In this document: in pieces, positions 43,795-49,259 of the stretch
Layout: every line of letters begins with the position of its first letter
Position numbering within the stretch: the stretch's first letter is position 1
From: Fischerella muscicola PCC 7414
GTDB taxonomy: Bacteria; Cyanobacteriota; Cyanobacteriia; Cyanobacteriales; Nostocaceae
Reading direction: 5' to 3'
Assembly: GCF_000317205.1 (NCBI RefSeq)
Contig: NZ_AJLK01000152.1
Span: forward strand, 1-49,259
DNA: 49,259 nt
Notes under the pieces: model-generated
What the model was told of the DNA's origin: nothing
The model's database searches: none
What the model saw: only the letters and a program-made list of their open reading frames with translations
Program-made: the position numbers and the translations under genes

Positions 43795-44829
43795 ATGCAA
43801 ACTTACGATAATCCCAAAGTCAAATATGATTGGTGGGCGGGTAACGCTCGTTTTGCCAACCTTTCTGGCTTATTTATTGGCGCTCACGTCGCGCAAGCAG
43901 CCTTAACAACTCTCTGGGCGGGGGCTTTTACCTGGTTTGAACTTTCACGCTATCAACCAGATATACCAATGGGTGAGCAAGGACTAATATTATTGCCTCA
44001 CTTAGCTACCTTAGGTTTTGGTGTGGGAGTAGGTGGTCAAGTTGTCGATACTTATCCCTATTTTGTAATTGGAGCCTTACATATCATTTCATCAGCCGTT
44101 CTGGGTGCAGGTGCGCTTTTCCATACTCTTAGGGGGCCTGAGAACCTGAAAGACGCAACAGGTCGTGCGCGTAAATTTCATTTTGAATGGAATGACCCCG
44201 ATAAACTTGGCATCATTCTGGGACATCATCTACTTTTCTTAGGTGCTGGTGCTTTGCTACTAGTAGGAAAAGCCATGTTCTGGGGTGGACTGTACGACAC
44301 CACAATTCATGATGTCCGGGTAGTTACTGAACCCACTCTCAACCCATTCGTCATCTTTGGCTATCAAACTCACTTTGCTAGTGTTGACAATCTAGAAGAC
44401 GTAGTTAGTGGACATATCTATGTTGGCTTACTTTTGATTGCTGGCGGCGTTTGGCACATTCTTGTCAAACCTCTACCTTGGGCCAAGAAACTACTCATTT
44501 TCTCGGGTGAAGCAATTCTTTCTTACTCTTTAGGTGGTATTGCCTTAGCAGGTTTTGTTGCAGCTTACTTTTGTGCAGTTAACACCCTAGCTTATCCTGT
44601 GGAATTTTATGGGCCTGCATTAGAGATCAAGTTTGGTGTTTGTCCCTATTTTGCTGACACTATTCAGTTACCTTATGGAAATTACACTTCCAGAGCATGG
44701 TTAGCAAATACTCATTTCTTCCTAGCTTTCTTTTTCCTGCAAGGTCACTTGTGGCACGCACTACGAGCTATTGGCTTTGACTTCAAACGAGTTGAAAGAG
44801 CATTGAGTGCAATTGAAACAAGTTCGTAA
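43795..44829 (+). CDS. isiA: Iron-stress chlorophyll-binding antenna IsiA (CP43')
   Basis: The 344-residue thylakoid protein has six membrane helices and forms rings around photosystem I under iron limitation. The six hydrophobic segments carry the His chlorophyll ligands in the expected places: [41 protein letters not shown] ... VWHIL, and the last helix [20 protein letters not shown]. Length and N-terminus (MQTY..., [10 protein letters not shown]) match IsiA. AAGGAG lies about 15 bases before the ATG. An inverted repeat sits in the leader. It is followed by a second, divergent IsiA-like gene rather than isiB. Confidence 0.93.
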   Translation: MQTYDNPKVKYDWWAGNARFANLSGLFIGAHVAQAALTTLWAGAFTWFELSRYQPDIPMGEQGLILLPHLATLGFGVGVGGQVVDTYPYFVIGALHIISSAVLGAGALFHTLRGPENLKDATGRARKFHFEWNDPDKLGIILGHHLLFLGAGALLLVGKAMFWGGLYDTTIHDVRVVTEPTLNPFVIFGYQTHFASVDNLEDVVSGHIYVGLLLIAGGVWHILVKPLPWAKKLLIFSGEAILSYSLGGIALAGFVAAYFCAVNTLAYPVEFYGPALEIKFGVCPYFADTIQLPYGNYTSRAWLANTHFFLAFFFLQGHLWHALRAIGFDFKRVERALSAIETSS

Positions 44830-44855
44830 AACATAATCTTGCAATCTATAAGTAT

Positions 44856-44909
44856 GCCTAGAACTTTAGTTCTAGGCTGATAGCAAAAGTCATCTTCAGA
44901 TGACTGTTT
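44856..44909 (+). repeat. Double-hairpin repeat, copy C
   Basis: The first hairpin is GCCTAGAACT / AGTTCTAGGC, the linker is TGATAGCAA, and the second is AGTCATC / GATGACT. It sits between isiA and the second IsiA-like gene, so it may end or process the isiA transcript. Confidence 0.65.
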
Positions 44910-44970
44910 CTTTGGGGCATGAGATCCCAAATCAAAACTTATAAAATCCACATTCAAAAGGTATTGAACA

Positions 44971-45933
44971 GTGGCAATATCGACTGATAAAACCTTTGCA
45001 GCTAATACAAACTCATCTTGGTTAATTGGTAATGCTCGTTTAATAGATTTGTCTGGTCAACTATTAGGCGCCCATGTTGCTCATGCAGGTTTAATTATGT
45101 TTTGGGCAGGAGCAACTACCATCTCAGAAGTAACGTGCTTTGTTCCTGGCATACCAATGTATGAGCAGAAAATGACTTTGTTACCCCACTTAGCAACTTT
45201 AGGATGGGGTGTAGGTGCTGGGGGTGAAATCATTAATACTTATCCTTATTTTGTGATTGGTATTTTACATTTAGTTGCATCTGCTGTCTTAGGGGCAGGT
45301 GGTTTATTTCATGTTTTTCGTGGCCCAGAAATTTTATACATTAGCGGCGGACAAGTTGCCAAATTTCACTATGAGTGGAATGACTCGCAAAAACTGGGTT
45401 TAATTTTAGGACATCACCTGATTGTTTTGGGTTTTGCTGCATTCTTATTGGTTCTAAAAGCCATGTTTTTTGGAGGAGTTTATGATACCCATTCAGGAGA
45501 TGTGCGTTTGATTAGTAACCCGACTTTAGACCCAGTCAAAATATTTAGTTATTTGGTGGGACTAAAAGATGGTAATTGGACTTTATTGGGAATGGCAAGT
45601 GTTGATAATTTAGAAGACGTTATAGGTGGTCATATTTGGATTGGTTTCATTTTGATATTTGGTGGTATATGGCATATTCTTGTACCACCATTTACTTGGG
45701 TAAGAAAAATTTTACCAATAGACAATGGCGAGGAAATTCTGTCTTATAGTTTGCTAGGTTTAGCTTTGATAGGTTTTATCTCGGCTGTATTTGTTGGATA
45801 TAACGAAACTGTTTATCCAAAAGAGTTTTACGGTGATAATCGTGATGTTCTAGCAACAATTCAGTGTTTTTTGGGAATATTGGCACTGGCAGGTTATTTT
45901 TGGCATTATTGGCGTTCCCGTCAATTCAATTAG
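44971..45933 (+). CDS. Divergent IsiA/Pcb-like chlorophyll-binding protein
   Basis: The 320-residue protein shares the CP43' fold with isi[56 protein letters not shown] and GGHIWIGFI ... WHILVPPF. Helices I to V keep the His ligands. The loop before the last helix is shorter by about 25 residues. The last helix ([20 protein letters not shown]) lacks the NTHF and QGHLWHALR motifs, so one or two chlorophylls would be missing. It starts at a GTG. It probably belongs to the isiA paralogues known from some cyanobacteria, with antenna or quencher roles. Confidence 0.88.
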   Translation: MAISTDKTFAANTNSSWLIGNARLIDLSGQLLGAHVAHAGLIMFWAGATTISEVTCFVPGIPMYEQKMTLLPHLATLGWGVGAGGEIINTYPYFVIGILHLVASAVLGAGGLFHVFRGPEILYISGGQVAKFHYEWNDSQKLGLILGHHLIVLGFAAFLLVLKAMFFGGVYDTHSGDVRLISNPTLDPVKIFSYLVGLKDGNWTLLGMASVDNLEDVIGGHIWIGFILIFGGIWHILVPPFTWVRKILPIDNGEEILSYSLLGLALIGFISAVFVGYNETVYPKEFYGDNRDVLATIQCFLGILALAGYFWHYWRSRQFN

Positions 45934-46131
45934 GAATTAGGAAACAAGAATAACGAATTGAATTTACACAAATATTTACTCAGTTTGAGGTGTTACTTAC
46001 GAACTAGAAACTCATAATTTTTCTTTCCTCGCTTTCTGATTTTGACACTAACACTAGCTCAATAAAATTCATGCCTGCGGTTTACAACTGTTAGCTGCCG
46101 GCTATTTTTTGGGAAATTTAGAGGATGATTT

Positions 46132-46488
46132 ATGCTGCTGAGTAAATTGTTTTGTGGTTTATGTGCTTGGGCAATTTTGATTTTGGGTTTTTGTAGTATC
46201 TTGGTATCAATAAGAAAAGGAATTAAGCATGTCAAGAAACTACATCAAGTACCTTGTGCTGGTTGTGTTTATTTCACCAATGATCATCGTCTCAAATGTA
46301 CAGTCAATCCAATCGTAGCTTGTACAGAAGATGCTATAGGTTGTCGTGACTTTGAGTCAAAGCAGATAGTAACTGACGCACGCAAAGGACTAACAATTTC
46401 ACAAACTTTGTCAATGTGCCAAAATCAAACTTCGGGCTTTTTTCCAAGCAGGAACAATTCTGCAAGCCGGATACATAAAAGACCGTAA
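46132..46488 (+). CDS. Membrane-anchored Cys-rich protein
   Basis: The 118-residue product has an N-terminal hydrophobic segment (about 8-26) and a cytoplasmic or periplasmic motif with five Cys (CAGCVYFTNDHRLKC, then CTEDAIGC; residues 42, 45, 56, 64, 71). The spacing could bind a metal or zinc. The pattern occurs in other small cyanobacterial proteins. The C-terminus is polar. GAGGATGATTT before the ATG provides the ribosome-binding site. It lies 198 bp after the IsiA-like gene on the same strand, so it may respond to similar conditions, but this is inference. Confidence 0.7.
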   Translation: MLLSKLFCGLCAWAILILGFCSILVSIRKGIKHVKKLHQVPCAGCVYFTNDHRLKCTVNPIVACTEDAIGCRDFESKQIVTDARKGLTISQTLSMCQNQTSGFFPSRNNSASRIHKRP

Positions 46489-46548
46489 ACTCAAATCTTG
46501 CACCCACCTGATATCCCGCCTCGGAATAAATTCTGATGCTAAAAGCGT

Positions 46549-46604
46549 AAGTCAGTTAAAACTGACTTGGGCTATGATATGAGCCTTGAACTTCGGTTCA
46601 AGGC
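46549..46604 (+). repeat. Double-hairpin repeat, copy D
   Basis: The first hairpin is AAGTCAGTT / AACTGACTT, the linker is GGGCTATGATATGA, and the second is GCCTTGAAC / GTTCAAGGC around TTCG. It is followed by GTACTCAGGGCGAGGTGCTT. The two stems do not share sequence with copies A-C, but the layout is the same. Confidence 0.7.
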
Positions 46605-46723
46605 GTACTCAGGGCGAGGTGCTTCTTTTTCATACTTAGGGAAGAGGTATGTATGACCAAGAATATTGTAATTATTACAATAGGGTAAAGCACAAACGCT
46701 ATTTGTAGCGCTCTGGGATAGTT

Positions 46724-46966
46724 ATGAAAGAAATTGATACGCATAACAGAACTAGGGATGCCCAAATGCAAAAAACAACGCAGAACAAATTTGGCTTTGG
46801 GATGACTGATGAAGATTGGTTTAATTTAGGAAAATCTGATGCGTGGGCTGGACAACCCAAAGTGCCACCACAACAAGATGCTCAAGCTGCTAGCATGTAC
46901 GAACTAGGTTATTGTGAGGGAGAGATTAAACGTGCGCCAATTGAAACTACATTAGCAGATCAGTAG
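46724..46966 (+). CDS. Small conserved cyanobacterial protein
   Basis: The 80-residue soluble product has the conserved core FGFGMTDEDWFNLGKSDAWA ... QAASMYELGYCEGEIKR, in which two GxxDAW/GYxEGE-like motifs repeat. The true start may be ATG 46766 (MQKTTQN). No function is known to me. It lies downstream of copy D of the double-hairpin repeat. Confidence 0.7.
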   Translation: MKEIDTHNRTRDAQMQKTTQNKFGFGMTDEDWFNLGKSDAWAGQPKVPPQQDAQAASMYELGYCEGEIKRAPIETTLADQ

Positions 46967-47105
46967 TTAGAGATGGTCAAGCGATGCTGTATTTGTCTAC
47001 AAGGAATCATTAATCCCTATTCGCTATTAGTTCCATGAACTGCATACACCAGCACGCATGAAAATACCTTATTCCTCTCCTTCTGCCCTTTGCCTTCTGC
47101 CTTCT

Positions 47106-47801
47106 TTACAAACTTGTCATTGCTTGTACTAACTCATCAGATAAATCAACTTTAACTTCTTGACATTTTTTAAATAAAACACCAGCTAAGAAGTAATAAT
47201 CGCCAGAATAAAATGCCATTTTGTGCTTGCGTAATTCTTCGATGTGTTTTTTGACTTTGGGTTCAGAGCTATAGTAACCAAATTGCAAGGGTAAAATCAG
47301 AAAACTACTCACACAATAACCATTATTTTTGGCATGGTCAATTGTACTTTTGGGATTAGAAAAGCTAGAGATTAACAGTACAACATTTTCATAGCCGAGT
47401 GATAAAAGATTATTGGTAACTGTAGCTCCATCTATACCACCAAATAACAACGGCATGTAAATATCGTTATCTGGTGCAGGGATATAGGGTGGATTGGCAA
47501 CAAGATACTGGGCTTCTGGTTGAGAAGACTCAAATAAACATGAGTTATGAATGACGTATTTGTGACCAAGATTATATTCGTCTATGGTTAAATTGGCGGC
47601 TTTCCAAGCAGAGGTGTTTAATTCAAATCCCTGGATGAGACCATCAAATTTATTTCTTAGTAAAGAATTGATGACCGGGCTACCATCTCCTGAGCCAAAT
47701 TCAACAATACATTCAGATTTTTTACAATTTCTGAGAGCAAAATTTTCTAAGCAATTTGAGTAGAAGTTAGATTCTTCAGGGCAAAAAAATATGTCTTTCA
47801 T
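47106..47801 (-). CDS. SAM-dependent methyltransferase (class I)
   Basis: The 231-residue product has the class I Rossmann SAM motif (VEFGSGDGSP, about 33-42) and the NPPY catalytic motif (VANPPYIPAP, about 101-110). NPPY is typical of methyltransferases that modify amide or amino nitrogens in proteins, rRNA or DNA. The target is not evident. It is transcribed in the same direction as the adjacent iron-enzyme gene, about 100 bp downstream of it, so they could be co-transcribed. Confidence 0.85.
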   Translation of the reverse strand: MKDIFFCPEESNFYSNCLENFALRNCKKSECIVEFGSGDGSPVINSLLRNKFDGLIQGFELNTSAWKAANLTIDEYNLGHKYVIHNSCLFESSQPEAQYLVANPPYIPAPDNDIYMPLLFGGIDGATVTNNLLSLGYENVVLLISSFSNPKSTIDHAKNNGYCVSSFLILPLQFGYYSSEPKVKKHIEELRKHKMAFYSGDYYFLAGVLFKKCQEVKVDLSDELVQAMTSL

Positions 47802-47901
47802 TAGAGTTTAAGAGTATGTGCAATAGAGTAGTTGTAGGTAAGGCATATGCTTTACCTACTTGCAATAATTAGATTGAAAGTATTAATTGCAAAAATGAAG
47901 T

Positions 47902-49011
47902 TTAAGAAGCAGTTTCCTCTGCTTGACGTATGGCTTGTACAACAGCTTTAGCAGCGCGATCGCTCATGATTTTTTCTTGGTCGTACCCTAAGACTATTTC
48001 CCACGCATGATTAGGGTACATATCTGCTAAAGGTAATGCCACATCATCTAACATCCAGCGACCATGACGTTCATCCTCACGGATATGCAGTTCCCAATAA
48101 CCCATTGCTGCATCAGATAATCCCAGACGTTGTGCTGCTGTCAGATAATTTCTGTAAGCCGCAGGACCAGCCACTTCAAAATATGTTAGTCCACCAGCGT
48201 AACGCAGATAATGACGCTTGCATTCTGTCATCAAAAAGTTGTGGTTGGCACAAGCTAATACTTGCCAAGGTACTAAGTCAAAATATGCTTCTGGTTCGGT
48301 GTTCATGCCAAACTCATTCAGCATTTGAGCAAAAAACGTCGAATGCTTGCGAGAGAAGCGACCGTTGCCGTACTCTTCTAGAAGTACCCGCACAAGTGTA
48401 CATTGCACTTCATTGGCAGCACCACCAAGGATGCGGGAAAGGCGACTACCTTCAACTAGGCCGTCAAATGAACCAATCGCCAACAAATGCTGATAGCCAG
48501 CCTTACTCATTTGTTCACGAAGATAACGGCTTTCTGGAGATAATGGGGGATCTAAATCTTCAGCTGCACGGTCAATGAGTGCTTGCTTCACATCCAGTTG
48601 TTGCAATCCTACTACGTCGATTTGAGCAATTTCCCACTCTTGCCAAGCTGCTTCTATTTGATTGCGTACTTGATATAAATAGAGTGATCGCTCATTCGTA
48701 TAATGCCGTAAATCATCATACCAAAATAAATTTAAGCGATTTATTCTGTATAGTATACGTTGGAGAAAGCGATGAGCTGCATCATCACCAGAAGCATTTT
48801 GGTAAGCTGCACTAATTGCTATAGAAAGTGCATCTTCAAACTCACTCCTGAGTGAGGGTTCTTTCTCCAGTTTTTTGTCTAAATTATCTATTGCTAACAG
48901 TTCTGTTAATTGCTGTTCAGCAGCTTGATAATTAGTAGCTTTTGTTACCCCTACATGATCAAATTCTCCCACTACAAAAGCGAGAGGAAATTTAACTAAC
49001 TTGCTCTGCAT
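47902..49011 (-). CDS. Iron-containing redox enzyme family protein (haem-oxygenase-like fold)
   Basis: The 369-residue, mostly helical protein is of the haem-oxygenase-like di-iron type. Metal-binding carboxylates and histidines appear in LLEEYGNGRFSRKHSTFF (E, H) and ELHIREDERHGRWMLDDV (E, D, H), with another His-rich helix NHNFLMTECKRHYLRY between them. Members of this superfamily cleave or oxidise small substrates with O2. The substrate here is unknown. The ATG at 49011 starts MQSKLVKFPL. It ends 100 bp before the methyltransferase on the same strand. Confidence 0.85.
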   Translation of the reverse strand: MQSKLVKFPLAFVVGEFDHVGVTKATNYQAAEQQLTELLAIDNLDKKLEKEPSLRSEFEDALSIAISAAYQNASGDDAAHRFLQRILYRINRLNLFWYDDLRHYTNERSLYLYQVRNQIEAAWQEWEIAQIDVVGLQQLDVKQALIDRAAEDLDPPLSPESRYLREQMSKAGYQHLLAIGSFDGLVEGSRLSRILGGAANEVQCTLVRVLLEEYGNGRFSRKHSTFFAQMLNEFGMNTEPEAYFDLVPWQVLACANHNFLMTECKRHYLRYAGGLTYFEVAGPAAYRNYLTAAQRLGLSDAAMGYWELHIREDERHGRWMLDDVALPLADMYPNHAWEIVLGYDQEKIMSDRAAKAVVQAIRQAEETAS

Positions 49012-49142
49012 AGATGATTTATAGCTTTGCCATCAGTGCGGATAATTCACACTTCATATACATACTTAGGTTCTCATTTTGTAGCTTTGTGTACCTCTCT
49101 CTGCGGTCATAAAGAAAATATAAAGTAGTAGTTCAAATATTC

Positions 49143-49259
49143 TACTCAAGGGGAGATGGGGAGGTGGGGGGCTAGGGGTCCCCACTTTGTGGGGTTGGGG
49201 GGCAATGGGGAACTCACCGGTCCCCACTCCCTTGGGGGAGTGGGGATTAGGGGCAGTGG
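49143..49259. repeat. GGGGAGATGGGGAGG array and ATGGGGAACTCACCGG repeat (window end)
   Basis: AGGGGAGATGGGGAGGTGGG starts an array near 49149. A near-identical copy of the 13965 repeat (ATGGGGAACTCACCGGTCCC ... GATTAGGGGCAGTGG) then runs from 49205 to the window edge, where it may continue. Confidence 0.8.

Noticed and set aside
48036-48815. Plus-strand open frames opposite the iron-enzyme gene
   Set aside because: Antisense shadows. The minus-strand protein has clear metal-binding motifs.

Overview
The window looks like chromosomal DNA of a filamentous, probably heterocyst-forming cyanobacterium (Nostocales). The sequence evidence is frequent GCGATCGC (HIP1) octamers, short tandem heptamer and octamer repeats in and between genes, many dispersed hairpin repeats, an IsiA (CP43') chlorophyll antenna gene, DUF3386 and other cyanobacterial families, and very large PAS/GAF sensor kinases. 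No rRNA, tRNA, CRISPR array, complete insertion sequence or prophage was found.

Layout. 1-8.5 kb: acetyl-CoA synthetase (acs) on the minus strand, an Uma2-type nuclease and a decayed Uma2 relative. Next is a GC-richer two-gene unit, a frameshifted nitroreductase-like gene followed by a flavin oxidoreductase. A repeat-rich gap follows, then small ribbon-helix-helix-like genes, one of them broken. 8.8-17.7 kb: mfd, a CNNM/CorC-type membrane protein, cyanobacterial membrane proteins and a CYTH tunnel-fold phosphatase. 18-26.5 kb: small hypothetical genes, an amino-acid ABC transporter (ATPase divergent from a fused binding-protein/permease), a secreted nuclease lipoprotein, a ferritin-like di-iron protein, small membrane proteins and a pseudogene broken by a 20-bp duplication. 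26.5-28 kb has no convincing protein gene but carries two strong plus-strand terminators, suggesting small RNAs.

28-37.8 kb is a four-gene minus-strand signalling operon. It encodes a multi-domain regulator (REC, winged helix, HPt-like, two REC, GGDEF), a 2090-residue histidine kinase (GAF, ten PAS, second GAF, HisKA, HATPase) and two single-domain response regulators. 38.6-41.8 kb: an HTH/AAA-like protein, and a GAF-LuxR regulator divergent from a DUF3386 gene. 42-46 kb: a 2-oxoglutarate oxygenase-like gene, isiA with a perfect 12-bp inverted repeat upstream, and a divergent second IsiA-like protein. 46-49 kb: a Cys-rich membrane protein, a small conserved protein, a methyltransferase and a haem-oxygenase-like iron enzyme.

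The most distinctive theme is repeat DNA shaping genes. GGGGAGAT-type and TAATTGG repeats sit in frame inside mfd and the giant kinase and form the C-terminal ends of four other genes. A CGCAGAGG-type repeat appears to supply the ribosome-binding site of the ABC permease fusion. A double-hairpin family with changing stem sequences and a MITE-like element around a GATCCCCGACTT hairpin are scattered between genes.
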